Counted from the stretch's first letter, positions 49,344 to 57,937 are shown. The stretch: DNA of 57,937 nt from Bacteroides sp. OF04-15BH (GCF_003477995.1 NZ_QUEM01000024.1:1-57937); one strand, 5' to 3'. Numbers and translations are program-made. Notes: generated by a model not told the origin, from the sequence alone.

Positions 49344-50693
49344 ATGGCAAGTGTAATTAAATTACGTAAGGGTCTTGATGTCAATCTCAAGGGCAAAGCC
49401 GCCAAGGAAAAGTTTCAGGTAGCGTGTCCGGGAACCTACGCATTGGTTCCTGACAGCTTCGTGGGAATGAAGCCGAAAGTGGTTGTCAAAGAGGGAGATG
49501 TCGTGAAGGCCGGCGAAGCCTTGTTTGTAGACAAGGCACATCCTACAGTGAAGTTCGTTTCACCGGTGAGCGGAACCGTGTCATTGGTAGAGCGTGGCGA
49601 ACGTCGTAAAGTGTTAAGCGTGCAGGTTAAGGCTGATGCAGAGCAGCAGGCTGTTGACTTCGGTAAGAAGCAGGTTGCATCTATGGACGGCAGTGCAGTG
49701 AAGGAACTCCTGCTGGAGTCCGGACTCTTTGCTTTCTTCAAGCAGCGTCCTTATGATGTAGTGGCTACTCCGGATGCAACTCCGAAAGCTATCTTCGTGT
49801 CTGCATTCAACTCCATGCCGTTGTCCGCAGACTTTGAGTATGTATTGGCAGGTCAGGAAAGCGATTTCCAGACAGGTCTGGATGCATTGTCAAAGATTGC
49901 CAAGACTTACCTCGGTGTGAGCAGCAAGCAGAAGAATGCCGCTTTGACTCAGGCCAAGAACGTTACCGTGAACGTGTTCGACGGTCCGGCTCCTGCTGGT
50001 AATGTAGGTGTTCAGATCAATCATGTGGATCCGATCAACAAGGGAGAAATCGTATGGACTATCGGAGCCGAGGAAGTGATCTTCATCGGTCGTCTGTTCA
50101 ACACCGGTAAGGTAGATCTGACCCGTACCATCGCTTTGGCAGGTTCAGAAGTAAAGGCACCGGCTTATGCAAAGGTAAAGGTCGGCCAGCAGCTGACAAC
50201 CTTGCTGAACGGTCGTATCGCAACAGACAAGACCGTGCGTATCATCGACGGTAATGTCATGACCGGCCAGAAGACTACTGCCAACGGATTCCTGGGTGCT
50301 CACTCAACAGAGGTGAATGTGATTCCTGAAGGTGATGATGTTCACGAAATGCTGGGTTGGATCATGCCTCGTTTCGATCAGTTCTCTACCAGCCGTTCAT
50401 ATTTCAGCTGGTTGTGTGGCAAGAAGGAATACACTCTGGATGCCCGTGTGAAGGGTGGCGAGCGTCACATGATCATGAGCAACGAGTACGACCGTGTATT
50501 CCCGATGGATATCTTCCCGGAGCAGCTGGTTAAGGCTATCATCACCGGTGATATCGACCGCATGGAGGCATTGGGTATCTACGAAGTGGCACCGGAAGAC
50601 TTCGCTCTCTGCGAATTCGTTGACTCTTCAAAACTGGAGTTGCAGCGTATCGTGCGTGAAGGTTTGGATATGCTTCGCAAAGAAATGGCTTAA
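49344..50693 (+). CDS. nqrA: Na+-translocating NADH:quinone reductase subunit A
   Basis: A 449-residue peripheral subunit carrying the quinone-site region. The N-terminus VIKLRKGLDVNLKGKA and the VSPVSGTVSLVERGERR segment (about residues 72-88, lipoyl-like fold) are typical, followed by the ADFEYVLAGQESDFQTGLD block (about 161-179). NqrA binds quinone at the cytoplasmic face of the complex. It opens a six-gene operon in the standard order A-B-C-D-E-F, separated from nqrB by 28 bp. Confidence 0.95.
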   Translation: MASVIKLRKGLDVNLKGKAAKEKFQVACPGTYALVPDSFVGMKPKVVVKEGDVVKAGEALFVDKAHPTVKFVSPVSGTVSLVERGERRKVLSVQVKADAEQQAVDFGKKQVASMDGSAVKELLLESGLFAFFKQRPYDVVATPDATPKAIFVSAFNSMPLSADFEYVLAGQESDFQTGLDALSKIAKTYLGVSSKQKNAALTQAKNVTVNVFDGPAPAGNVGVQINHVDPINKGEIVWTIGAEEVIFIGRLFNTGKVDLTRTIALAGSEVKAPAYAKVKVGQQLTTLLNGRIATDKTVRIIDGNVMTGQKTTANGFLGAHSTEVNVIPEGDDVHEMLGWIMPRFDQFSTSRSYFSWLCGKKEYTLDARVKGGERHMIMSNEYDRVFPMDIFPEQLVKAIITGDIDRMEALGIYEVAPEDFALCEFVDSSKLELQRIVREGLDMLRKEMA

Positions 50694-50721
50694 TTTAAAC
50701 TTATAAAATACGTAAATAATA

Positions 50722-51897
50722 ATGAACGCGTTAAGAAAATATCTTGATAAGATAAAGCCGAACTTCGAAGAGGGAGGCAAGCTTCACGCTTTCCGTTCTG
50801 TATTTGATGGCTTCGAGACATTCCTGTTCGTGCCCAATACAACATCGAAGTGTGGAGTAAATGTACACGACGCTATTGACAGCAAGCGTATCATGTCGTT
50901 TGTTGTGATTGCTTTGATTCCGGCTCTGTTGTTCGGTATGTACAACATCGGTTATCAGAATGCCATGGCTGCCGGAAAACTGGCTGAGACCGGTTTCTGG
51001 GAAATGTTCGGTTATGGTTTCCTGGCTGTATTGCCTAAGATTCTGGTTTCTTATATCGTAGGTCTGGGTATCGAGTTCATCGTGGCTCAGTGGAAGAACG
51101 AGGAAATTCACGAAGGTTACCTGGTAACCGGTATGTTGGTTCCTCTGATTGTGCCGGTAGGCTGCCCTCTGTGGGTGATTGCCATTGCCTGTGCTTTCGC
51201 CGTAATCTTCGCTAAGGAGATTTTCGGTGGTACCGGTATGAACATCTTCAACGTAGCTTTGATCACCCGTGCATTCCTGTTCTTTGCTTATCCTACCGTA
51301 ATGAGCGGTGACGCTTGCTGGGTAGCTACAGAGAGCATCTGTGGCTTGGGTTACAACCTTCCGGATGCCTTCACAATGGCTACTCCTCTGGGTCAGGCTG
51401 CAACAGGTGCTGCCATTACTTCTTCTTTGTGGGAGCAGTTCGTAGGTCTGATTCCGGGTTCTATCGGTGAAACCAGCGTGATTGCCATCGGTATCGGTGC
51501 GATCATCCTGTTGTGGACCGGTGTTGCCAGCTGGAAGACTATGATCAGCGTATTTGTCGGTGGTGCTGTTATGGGATTGATCTTCTCTAACTTCGGTCCT
51601 GAGGGCAATGCAGTAGCTGCTATGCCTTGGTATCAGCACATCATTCTGGGTGGTTTCTGCTTCGGTGCCGTATTCATGGCTACCGACCCTGTAACTTCAG
51701 CCCGTACTGAAACCGGTAAGTACTATTATGGATTCCTGATCGGTGCCATGGCTGTTATCATCCGTGTGCTGAACCCGGGTTATCCAGAAGGTATGATGCT
51801 TGCCATCTTGTTGATGAATGTATTCGCTCCGCTGATTGACTACATCGTTGTTCAGAACAACATTGACAAGCGAGCTAAACGTGCAATTAAAAAATAA
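50722..51897 (+). CDS. nqrB: Na+-translocating NADH:quinone reductase subunit B
   Basis: A 391-residue integral subunit with about ten helices. The covalent FMN is expected on the threonine of the segment FTMATPLGQ (about residues 219-227); riboflavin binds deeper in the same subunit. The N-terminal KIKPNFEEGGKLHAFRSVFD is characteristic. It carries part of the sodium path. nqrC follows after 10 bp. Confidence 0.95.
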   Translation: MNALRKYLDKIKPNFEEGGKLHAFRSVFDGFETFLFVPNTTSKCGVNVHDAIDSKRIMSFVVIALIPALLFGMYNIGYQNAMAAGKLAETGFWEMFGYGFLAVLPKILVSYIVGLGIEFIVAQWKNEEIHEGYLVTGMLVPLIVPVGCPLWVIAIACAFAVIFAKEIFGGTGMNIFNVALITRAFLFFAYPTVMSGDACWVATESICGLGYNLPDAFTMATPLGQAATGAAITSSLWEQFVGLIPGSIGETSVIAIGIGAIILLWTGVASWKTMISVFVGGAVMGLIFSNFGPEGNAVAAMPWYQHIILGGFCFGAVFMATDPVTSARTETGKYYYGFLIGAMAVIIRVLNPGYPEGMMLAILLMNVFAPLIDYIVVQNNIDKRAKRAIKK

Positions 51898-51907
51898 TTA
51901 AAGGAAT

Positions 51908-52762
51908 ATGGCTACAAAGAAATTTAAGTGTAAAGTATGCGGCTACATCCACGAAGGTGATGCAGCTCCGGCCAAATGTCCCGCGTGTCAGGCTCCGGCT
52001 TCAGAGTTCGAAGAAATCACTGAAGGCGGACAGCCAAAGAAGAAAGGTATCAATACCAGCAGCAATACCTATACGATTATCTACGCTTGTGTGGTAGTAA
52101 TCATCGTGGCTTTCTTGCTGGCTTTTGTCTCTAAGGCGTTGGAACCACAGTCAATGGCCAATGTACGTATTGACAAGAAGAGCCAGATTCTGGCTGCCCT
52201 GAATATCCGCGATCTGGATAAGGCTAATGTAGAAAGCAAATATGACGAAGTGGTTGTTTCAGACCAGATCATTACTTCTAACGGTGAAATGGTTAAGGAT
52301 GGAGCAAGCAAGGACAAGGATGGTTTTGCTGTAGAAGACAAGGAAATTTCTGCTGAGAACCTCCCTCTTTATGTTTGTAACGTAAACGGTGAAACCAAAT
52401 ATGTGATGCCTTTGACCGGTAAAGGTCTGTGGGATGCTATCTGGGGTTATGTGGCTGTAAATGCCGACAAGAACACTATCTATGGTGTTTACTTCTCTCA
52501 CAAGGGAGAAACTGCCGGTTTGGGTGCCATCATCACCGAGTATGAGAAGTTCCAGAAGCAGTTTGAAGGCAAGAAGGTGCTGAATGCCGACAAGAGTGCT
52601 GTGTTGATCAGCGTGGCTAAGAAAGGCAAGTTCGTAGAAGGACTGACCGATGACAGCCGTTGCGATGCCATCACCGGTGCTACTTTGACTTCAGACGGTG
52701 TGAACAACATGCTTCACGAGTGCTTGTCACGTTACATGACTTTTTTAACAACTAATGAATAA
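51908..52762 (+). CDS. nqrC: Na+-translocating NADH:quinone reductase subunit C with N-terminal rubredoxin-like domain
   Basis: A 284-residue subunit. Residues 55-74 form the single membrane helix, and the periplasmic FMN domain ends with the flavinylation motif DAITGATLT (threonine about 259). Before the helix lies an extra 40-residue domain not part of the usual NqrC: CKVCGYIHEG with Cys8/Cys11 and CPACQAP with Cys24/Cys27, the short rubredoxin-like ribbon known from the C-terminus of rubrerythrins. It faces the cytoplasm given the subunit topology. The fusion is in frame, with the first ATG 11 bp after nqrB and no frameshift signs, so it looks functional. Confidence 0.93.
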   Translation: MATKKFKCKVCGYIHEGDAAPAKCPACQAPASEFEEITEGGQPKKKGINTSSNTYTIIYACVVVIIVAFLLAFVSKALEPQSMANVRIDKKSQILAALNIRDLDKANVESKYDEVVVSDQIITSNGEMVKDGASKDKDGFAVEDKEISAENLPLYVCNVNGETKYVMPLTGKGLWDAIWGYVAVNADKNTIYGVYFSHKGETAGLGAIITEYEKFQKQFEGKKVLNADKSAVLISVAKKGKFVEGLTDDSRCDAITGATLTSDGVNNMLHECLSRYMTFLTTNE

Positions 52763-52778
52763 TTGGAGGTAGAAAAAA

Positions 52779-53414
52779 ATGGGAAAATTATTTTCAAAAG
52801 AGAATAGAGAGGTATTCTCATCACCGATCAACCTCAATAACCCGGTAGCAGTACAGGTGTTGGGTATCTGTTCGGCTTTGGCTGTAACTTCTCAGTTGAT
52901 GCCTGCAATTGTGATGGGACTTTCTGTAACGGTCATTACCGCTTTCTCAAACCTGATCATTTCTTTGATCCGTAACACCATTCCTAACCGTATCCGTATC
53001 ATCGTTCAGCTGGTAGTGGTTGCGGCTCTGGTAACCATCGTAAGTATGGTCCTGAAGGCTTTTGCTTATGATGTAAGTGTTCAGCTTTCTGTATACGTAG
53101 GTCTGATCATCACCAACTGTATCCTGATGGGACGTTTGGAGGCATTTGCCATGATGAACGGTCCTTGGGAGAGCTTCCTGGATGGTATCGGTAACGGTTT
53201 GGGTTATGCCATGGTATTGGTTATCGTAGGTGCTGTACGTGAGTTCCTGGGTAACGGTAGTTTGCTTGGCTTCCAGATCATCCCTGACGGATTCTACGAA
53301 ATGGGTTATATGAACAACGGTATGATGACCATGCCGGCTATGGCCCTGATTCTGGTAGGATGTTTCATTTGGGCACAGCGTGCAATCAATGATCCGGACA
53401 AGAAGAAAAAGTAA
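52779..53414 (+). CDS. nqrD: Na+-translocating NADH:quinone reductase subunit D
   Basis: A 211-residue membrane subunit with six helices. It provides half of the ligands of the intramembrane iron site: cysteines in LGICSALAVT (about residue 31) and IITNCILMGRLEAF (about 111), matching the known NqrD pattern. GNGLGYAMVLVIVGAVREF (about 146-164) is another conserved block. nqrE follows after 28 bp. Confidence 0.95.
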   Translation: MGKLFSKENREVFSSPINLNNPVAVQVLGICSALAVTSQLMPAIVMGLSVTVITAFSNLIISLIRNTIPNRIRIIVQLVVVAALVTIVSMVLKAFAYDVSVQLSVYVGLIITNCILMGRLEAFAMMNGPWESFLDGIGNGLGYAMVLVIVGAVREFLGNGSLLGFQIIPDGFYEMGYMNNGMMTMPAMALILVGCFIWAQRAINDPDKKKK

Positions 53415-53442
53415 GTAACACATACTAGATAAAAGAAAAATT

Positions 53443-54069
53443 ATGGAACATTTATTAAGCTTGTTTGTCCGTTCAATTTTTGTGGACAATATGATTTTCG
53501 CTTTCTTCTTGGGTATGTGTTCATACTTGGCCGTATCTAAGAATGTAAAGACTTCACTCGGATTGGGTATCGCCGTAACTTTCGTGTTGCTGGTGACTGT
53601 TCCGGTGGACTATTTGTTGCAGACCAAAGTTTTGGCCGAAGACGGAATCTTGGGTCAGGACCTCACTTATCTGGCATTTATCCTGTTTATCGCCGTAATT
53701 GCCGGTATTGTGCAGTTGGTTGAGATGATTGTGGAGCGTTTCTCTCCATCACTTTACTCTGCATTGGGTATTTTCCTTCCGTTGATTGCTGTGAACTGTG
53801 CCATCATGGGTGCTTCTCTGTTCATGCAGCAGAGAATCCAGATGGATCCGGCTACCAGCTCTCAGGCTATCGCTAATGTATGGGATTCTCTGGCTTATGC
53901 ATTGGGTTCAGGTATCGGTTGGACTCTGGCTATCGTTTCTTTGGCGGCTATTCGCGAAAAGATGGCTTACACCAACGTGCCGAAGCCGTTGCAGGGACTG
54001 GGTATCACCTTCATCACTGTAGGTTTGATGGCCATGGCATTTATGTGTTTCTCAGGTTTGAAAATTTAA
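53443..54069 (+). CDS. nqrE: Na+-translocating NADH:quinone reductase subunit E
   Basis: A 208-residue membrane subunit, the inverted counterpart of NqrD. The two iron-site cysteines lie in [10 protein letters not shown] (about residue 26) and [13 protein letters not shown] (about 120). Helices alternate as in NqrD. nqrF follows after 18 bp. Confidence 0.95.
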   Translation: MEHLLSLFVRSIFVDNMIFAFFLGMCSYLAVSKNVKTSLGLGIAVTFVLLVTVPVDYLLQTKVLAEDGILGQDLTYLAFILFIAVIAGIVQLVEMIVERFSPSLYSALGIFLPLIAVNCAIMGASLFMQQRIQMDPATSSQAIANVWDSLAYALGSGIGWTLAIVSLAAIREKMAYTNVPKPLQGLGITFITVGLMAMAFMCFSGLKI

Positions 54070-54087
54070 TAGGAAAGGGAATAAACA

Positions 54088-55362
54088 ATGGATATGAATT
54101 TTATTTTTACGAGCATTGGAGTATTCCTCGTGATCATCCTGCTGTTGGTGATTATCTTGCTCGTAGCAAAGAAATATTTGTCGCCTAGCGGAAATGTAAA
54201 CATCAAGATCAATGGTGACAAGACTGTTTCTGTAGCTCAGGGCGGCAGCTTGCTGTCTGCTTTGTCAGAGCAGGGTATTTACTTGCCTTCTGCCTGTGGT
54301 GGTAAGGGTTCTTGCGGTCAGTGCAAGTGCCAGGTTCCTGCCGGCGGCGGTGAGATTCTGGATTCAGAAAAGGGACACTTTACCCGTAAGCAGATTAAGG
54401 ATAACTGGCGTCTGGGATGTCAGTGCAAAGTGAAGAGCGATATGGAGATCGTGGTACCGGAATCTGTAATGGGTGTTAAGGAGTACGAGTGTACCGTTAT
54501 CAGCAACAAGAACGTGGCTACCTTTATCAAGGAGTTCATCGTGCAGTTGCCTGAAGGTGCTCACATGGACTTCATTCCGGGTTCATACGCTCAGATCAAG
54601 ATTCCTAAGTTCAAGATGGACTATAACAAGGATATCGACAAGGATCTGATCGGTCCGGAATATCTGCCGGCATGGGAGAAGTTCGGTCTGTTCGGTTTGA
54701 AGTGTGAGAACACTGAAGAAACCATCCGTGCTTACTCAATGGCCAACTATCCTGCCGAGGGTGACCGCTTCATGCTGACTGTACGTATCGCTACTCCTCC
54801 GTTCAAGCCGAAAGATCAGGGTCCTGGCTTCATGGACGTAATGCCGGGTATTGCTTCTTCATACATCTTTACCCTGAAACCGGGTGATAAGGTGATTATG
54901 AGCGGTCCTTACGGAGACTTCCACCCAATCTTCAACTCTAAGAAGGAGATGATGTGGGTAGGTGGTGGTGCCGGTATGGCTCCTCTGCGTGCTCAGATCA
55001 TGCACATGACCAAGACATTGAAGACAACTGATCGTAAGATGAGTTACTTCTATGGTGCTCGTGCGCTGAACGAGGTATTCTATCTGGAAGACTTCCTGCA
55101 GTTGGAGAAGGACTTCCCGAACTTCAGCTTCCACTTGGCTCTCGACCGTCCGGATCCGGCAGCCGATGCAGCTGGCGTGAAGTATACTCCGGGATTCGTT
55201 CATCAGGTAATTTACGAAACATATCTGAAGAATCACGAGGCTCCGGAAGATATCGAATACTACATGTGTGGTCCTGGCCCGATGTCAAAAGCTGTGGTTA
55301 GCATGCTCGACAGTCTGGGTGTTGAACCGGAAAGCATCATGTACGATAACTTCGGTGGATAG
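54088..55362 (+). CDS. nqrF: Na+-translocating NADH:quinone reductase subunit F
   Basis: A 424-residue electron-input subunit. An N-terminal helix (about 4-26) anchors it; the [2Fe-2S] ferredoxin domain shows SACGGKGSCGQCKCQV and a fourth cysteine in LGCQCKV (about residues 70-115); the FAD site includes RAYSMANYP (about 212-220) and the NADH site GGGAGMAPLRAQI (about 292-304). The C-terminal YDNFGG is typical. It oxidises NADH and feeds electrons to the membrane subunits. A terminator follows. Confidence 0.95.
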   Translation: MDMNFIFTSIGVFLVIILLLVIILLVAKKYLSPSGNVNIKINGDKTVSVAQGGSLLSALSEQGIYLPSACGGKGSCGQCKCQVPAGGGEILDSEKGHFTRKQIKDNWRLGCQCKVKSDMEIVVPESVMGVKEYECTVISNKNVATFIKEFIVQLPEGAHMDFIPGSYAQIKIPKFKMDYNKDIDKDLIGPEYLPAWEKFGLFGLKCENTEETIRAYSMANYPAEGDRFMLTVRIATPPFKPKDQGPGFMDVMPGIASSYIFTLKPGDKVIMSGPYGDFHPIFNSKKEMMWVGGGAGMAPLRAQIMHMTKTLKTTDRKMSYFYGARALNEVFYLEDFLQLEKDFPNFSFHLALDRPDPAADAAGVKYTPGFVHQVIYETYLKNHEAPEDIEYYMCGPGPMSKAVVSMLDSLGVEPESIMYDNFGG

Positions 55363-55399
55363 TCTGTATCAGATTGATAAGACAATCGAAAAACTCAAT

Positions 55400-55438
55400 A
55401 AAAAGGAAACTGCCCGCAAGGGTGGTTTCCTTTTTTTA
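55400..55438 (+). terminator. rho-independent terminator of the nqr operon
   Basis: AAAGGAAACTGCCC pairs with GGGTGGTTTCCTTT (GCAA loop), followed by a run of T. Confidence 0.85.
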
Positions 55439-55512
55439 TTGCTTTTTTTGTTAAGGAACTGTAAAATCTTCCAAAAAGAACGTGATCGGGTTCTCTCAAA
55501 AAGAAAACTTTA

Positions 55513-55521
55513 TATCTTTGT
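55513..55521 (+). promoter_or_regulatory. candidate promoter -7 box of the transthyretin-like gene
   Basis: TATCTTTGT, a full TAnnTTTGY match, 31 bp before the ATG at 55553. Confidence 0.5.
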
Positions 55522-55552
55522 AATCAGTACAAATTTAAAGATATGTAGGATT

Positions 55553-55969
55553 ATGAAGAAGGCTTTTGTATTGGGATTGCTTCTATCCCTGTTTTCCTTG
55601 ATAGGAATTGCACAAACACAAAGTGAGAAATATCAGTTGTCCAGCCATATACTTGATATCAATGTCGGTAAACCGGCAGCGGGAGTAAAGATTACACTGA
55701 GTCGTCAGGATGCTTCGGGCGACTGGACTCAAATAGAAGAGCGAGTGACGGACGAAAACGGACGTGTGAAGGACTTTCTGAAGGAGACTCCTGCGGGAAA
55801 TATCGGCATATATAAGCTGACCTATCATATTGCTCCTTATTTTGAGACTCAGGGACAGGACACCTTTTATCCATTCATAGAGGTGGTTTTTCAGATTAAG
55901 GATGGAGCTCACTATCATGTGCCTATTACATTGTCTCCTTACGGCTATTCCACTTATCGGGGTAGCTGA
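55553..55969 (+). CDS. periplasmic 5-hydroxyisourate hydrolase (transthyretin-like)
   Basis: A 138-residue protein with a signal peptide (MKKAFVLGLLLSLFSLIGIA). The mature part has the transthyretin-related pattern: LSSHILDINVGKPAAGVKIT (about residues 26-45, with the catalytic histidine), an arginine/lysine-containing middle part, FYPFIEVVFQI (about 104-114), HYHVPITLSPYGYSTYRGS at the end, with the family tetrapeptide YRGS. It hydrolyses 5-hydroxyisourate in urate breakdown. No other purine-catabolic gene is nearby. The frame continues upstream to 55268 but that overlaps nqrF; the ATG at 55553 after a -7 box is preferred. Confidence 0.92.
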   Translation: MKKAFVLGLLLSLFSLIGIAQTQSEKYQLSSHILDINVGKPAAGVKITLSRQDASGDWTQIEERVTDENGRVKDFLKETPAGNIGIYKLTYHIAPYFETQGQDTFYPFIEVVFQIKDGAHYHVPITLSPYGYSTYRGS

Positions 55970-56008
55970 TCGGTATATAAGTTTAGTTTAGGGTTTATTT
56001 TCGCAGGA

Positions 56009-56042
56009 TGCTGTCCAGCTTTTAGGCTGGGCGGCATTTCTT
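56009..56042 (+). terminator. hairpin terminator after the transthyretin-like gene
   Basis: TGCTGTCCAGC (56009-56019) pairs with GCTGGGCGGCA (56026-56036) with G-T pairs, followed by TTTCTT. Confidence 0.6.
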
Positions 56043-56119
56043 ATTATTATCCCGCTTTGATTGCTGGGAATAACTCTTGTCATATAGGGCGGTTTTTAGC
56101 CCCGTGAGGCGCAGAAAAT

Positions 56120-56156
56120 GAAAAGGGAGGAGAATCATATTCCCCCTCCCTTTTTA
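56120..56156. terminator. bidirectional terminator between convergent genes
   Basis: AAAGGGAGG..GAAT pairs with ATTC..CTCCCTTT around a CAT-rich loop, with A- and T-runs on both sides. On the minus strand it follows the membrane protein gene. Confidence 0.65.
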
Positions 56157-56209
56157 ATTGGTGTAATGTGGATTATAGAGTTTCTATGTCCAATAGTTGT
56201 TTTCCTTGT

Positions 56210-57034
56210 TTATTCTTTGAACATATCAGGATCAGAAGCAGCAGAGGTGTTCGTCGGTGTGTCAAACATGTCATCCTCGCTATTGCTTGTAGAGGTGTTA
56301 TTGTTTTGCTGTTCTTCACTATTTGTCTGTGCAGGTTCGCTGAACATGTCATCTTCATCGGTATTATCTGTACTGGTCGTTGTTTGAACCTCTTCCTCTG
56401 TTTCCGGAGAAGTAGTTTGGAATGAATAATCGTTTCCTTTGCTGCTTTCCATACTCCAGCCTGCCCAGGATAATCCTCCACCCATCAGCAAAGTCAGTAA
56501 GACCAAAACAACAGAGCGGTAAGCGACGCCGTTGGCATGCTTTGGGCTCAGGAAAATAAAGACAGAAATACTGATGAGTATGAGCGTGATGGCATAAGGC
56601 AAGATAAAGCCAAGGATTGCAAAGAGACACATCAGCGGATAGAATATGATGCAGGCATAAATGATCGGCTCTATGACAAAATGCCCCAGCAGTGGAAGTA
56701 TGATATGCCCAAACATATTATCCATAATATCATCGTTGCGTTCTGCATACTTGTTTCCGTATTTGTCTTTATAAATGTTCACCGGCTGCCCTCCCCAGTG
56801 TCCGAACTTGCCCCAGTTTACAATGGCGAGGATAAAACCAACGACAAAGAGGGGAGAAAACCACGCAGACTTAAAGATATTCCATTGTATCTCTATGCCA
56901 AAGTCTGCCGCTGTAAACATCTCGTAGATAAAAAACAACGAGCTGGCAGCAACCAGTGTTCCGCAGATATAACTGGCGTAAGCATAATTGGTATCAGAGA
57001 AATTAGGAAGCTTGTTGAATGATGTCATTTTCAT
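56210..57034 (-). CDS. polytopic membrane protein with an acidic, repeat-bearing C-terminal tail
   Basis: A 274-residue protein of unknown family. About five or six hydrophobic segments cover residues 17-190 (for example YICGTLVAASSLFFIYEMF and FVVGFILAIVNW), with a polar loop NIYKDKYGNKYAERNDD near 86-102. The last 75 residues are rich in Ser/Thr/Glu/Gln/Asn and contain three copies of a short acidic motif ending in MF: DEDDMFSEP, SEDDMFDTP and SDPDMFKE at the very end. The tail looks disordered and may bind a partner. The ATG two codons later (MTSFNK) is an alternative start. A PEGA-type gene lies 39 bp upstream on the same strand. Confidence 0.7.
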   Translation of the reverse strand: MKMTSFNKLPNFSDTNYAYASYICGTLVAASSLFFIYEMFTAADFGIEIQWNIFKSAWFSPLFVVGFILAIVNWGKFGHWGGQPVNIYKDKYGNKYAERNDDIMDNMFGHIILPLLGHFVIEPIIYACIIFYPLMCLFAILGFILPYAITLILISISVFIFLSPKHANGVAYRSVVLVLLTLLMGGGLSWAGWSMESSKGNDYSFQTTSPETEEEVQTTTSTDNTDEDDMFSEPAQTNSEEQQNNNTSTSNSEDDMFDTPTNTSAASDPDMFKE

Positions 57035-57073
57035 GTGTAGAATATATTGGTAAGTGGAATTGCATAGTTACCC

Positions 57074-57937
57074 TTAGAATTTTAATTCAATCTTTGGGGT
57101 GTTTTGATCAATACGCACGACTTTTTCTTTGGTTTCAAAATCTTTTTCCTGTTCGCAGGTTATTGTAATCAGATGTCTGCCTTGTTTGATTTTGACTGGT
57201 GTACCGTCATTCTTCCATTCTGGAACTTCCTTATTGTCTATAAACAGACTCATTTTTCCTTTTCCCTTACCTGTTATGATTACAGGAATGAAGGGTTTGG
57301 GTTTCAATGTAACATTGAGATCTTGAGTTCCTTCTTTTTCAAACTGGATTTCCTGGGTATAGTCTTTCCAATCCTCAGCTACAACACGTACTTTATGTTT
57401 TCCTAATGGAATTTCAAGAAGTCCGGGGCCGCCGATCTTTTTGTTGTTTGCATACAGTATGGCTGTAGGTACATTGCATACGAAATTTACTTTAGCCGTA
57501 TATGCTTTTAATTTTAGGGGAATTATTTTTGATTTGGAGACATCAGTAACTTCAAATTCTCCCTTTTTGTCTTCGTAATAGGTTGACTGAGCGGTATAAG
57601 TATATTTTCCGGGCAAAAGTTCAGTCTGTATGACTCCCTTTTCTATAGGATAAGTTTTTCCGTTAACCGTTATTTTTCCTGTTCTGGGGATCATGTTAAA
57701 GACAACTGTCTGTGTCTTCTTTTGAGTCATACCCGATTTTTTCAGATTGATGGCATAAGTCTTTCCACCTTCAATATTAACCTGAAAATCCCTTTTGAAA
57801 TTAATAGAGGCAGGCAGATAGTCATTGTGTTTCATCTCTATAGAGTTAATACCACCAACGACATACACATTGTAGTATCCATCTATATATTTGATATTCC
57901 TCAAATCCGCAACTAAGCTCTTCAGCGTCCTTCTTGC
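57074..57937 (-). CDS. PEGA-type beta-repeat protein, 5' end outside the window
   Basis: At least 287 residues; the frame is open through the right edge (partial). No start codon other than an internal TTG is visible, so the N-terminus lies beyond the window. The body is made of small beta-sandwich units with the PEGA look: LEIPLGKHKVRVVAEDWKDY, LLPGKYTYTAQSTYYE and GKGKMSLFIDNKEVPEW. Such domains are extracytoplasmic and carbohydrate- or surface-associated in many bacteria. The C-terminus IELKF is hydrophobic. The downstream membrane protein follows after 39 bp, so both may be one operon. Confidence 0.65.
   Translation of the reverse strand, partial: ARRTLKSLVADLRNIKYIDGYYNVYVVGGINSIEMKHNDYLPASINFKRDFQVNIEGGKTYAINLKKSGMTQKKTQTVVFNMIPRTGKITVNGKTYPIEKGVIQTELLPGKYTYTAQSTYYEDKKGEFEVTDVSKSKIIPLKLKAYTAKVNFVCNVPTAILYANNKKIGGPGLLEIPLGKHKVRVVAEDWKDYTQEIQFEKEGTQDLNVTLKPKPFIPVIITGKGKGKMSLFIDNKEVPEWKNDGTPVKIKQGRHLITITCEQEKDFETKEKVVRIDQNTPKIELKF

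Noticed and set aside
1..57937. CRISPR arrays and tRNA genes
   Set aside because: No regularly spaced identical repeats of CRISPR type and no cloverleaf-like sequence with TTCRANY and D-arm blocks were noticed by eye; a dedicated scan was not possible.

Overview
The window looks like a chromosomal segment of a gut Bacteroidales bacterium, probably Phocaeicola/Bacteroides. Evidence: repeated Bacteroidetes promoters (TTG, 20-bp spacer, TAnnTTTGY), a short Bacteroidetes-type primary sigma factor, a type A RNase P RNA, an Nqr sodium pump, Bacteroidetes-restricted families (DUF4421, DUF4468, DUF5103, Porin_10), and an Erm(F)-like gene on a mobilizable element. The genus is inferred; no rRNA gene is present.

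Bases 1 to about 5,900 are the end of an integrated mobilizable element. Read leftward it holds an IntDOT-like tyrosine recombinase, a small helix-turn-helix-type protein, about 600 bp of inverted repeats and 8-bp repeats (candidate oriT/control region), a MobV relaxase, a structured leader, and an AT-rich cargo of a DUF1266 protein, a small membrane protein and a C-terminally truncated erm gene. Bases 5,650-6,459 hold recombinase-arm-like direct repeats and a decayed ORF, then the chromosome.

6.4-17.3 kb: cutC, a TonB receptor with a hotdog thioesterase, a UDG-fold protein, a GNAT acetyltransferase, DUF4421, a Gfo/Idh/MocA oxidoreductase, a membrane protein and a putative porin. 17.3-20.6 kb: an operon for a 2-oxoacid:ferredoxin oxidoreductase with its own ferredoxin, a small membrane protein and a TPR protein. 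20.9-28.1 kb: DUF4468, then one leftward operon with TolC, HlyD, ABC ATPase, MacB-type permease, LytS-type kinase and LytTR regulator. 28.1-34.4 kb: ribE, a tightly coupled operon (secreted protein, HPr-kinase-like ATPase, signal-peptidase-like protease, PqqD-like protein), rpoD, degQ/htrA and rnpB. 34.4-44.5 kb: YihY-family protein, TRIC-type channel, 2-hydroxyacid dehydrogenase, DUF5103, DUF1460 amidase, mtgA, an OmpA-like lipoprotein, proS and a ThrE-type exporter. 44.6-55.4 kb: a 1,500-residue TamB-like protein diverging from complete nqrABCDEF. The right end holds a transthyretin-like hydrolase, a membrane protein with an acidic tail and a PEGA-type protein cut by the window edge.

Most notable: an NqrC with an N-terminal rubredoxin-like zinc/iron ribbon, the HPr-kinase-like/protease/PqqD operon without a visible precursor or synthetase, a dispersed intergenic family of three consecutive small palindromes (three copies), the structured control regions of the mobile element, and a TamB gene whose expected start codon reads ATC.
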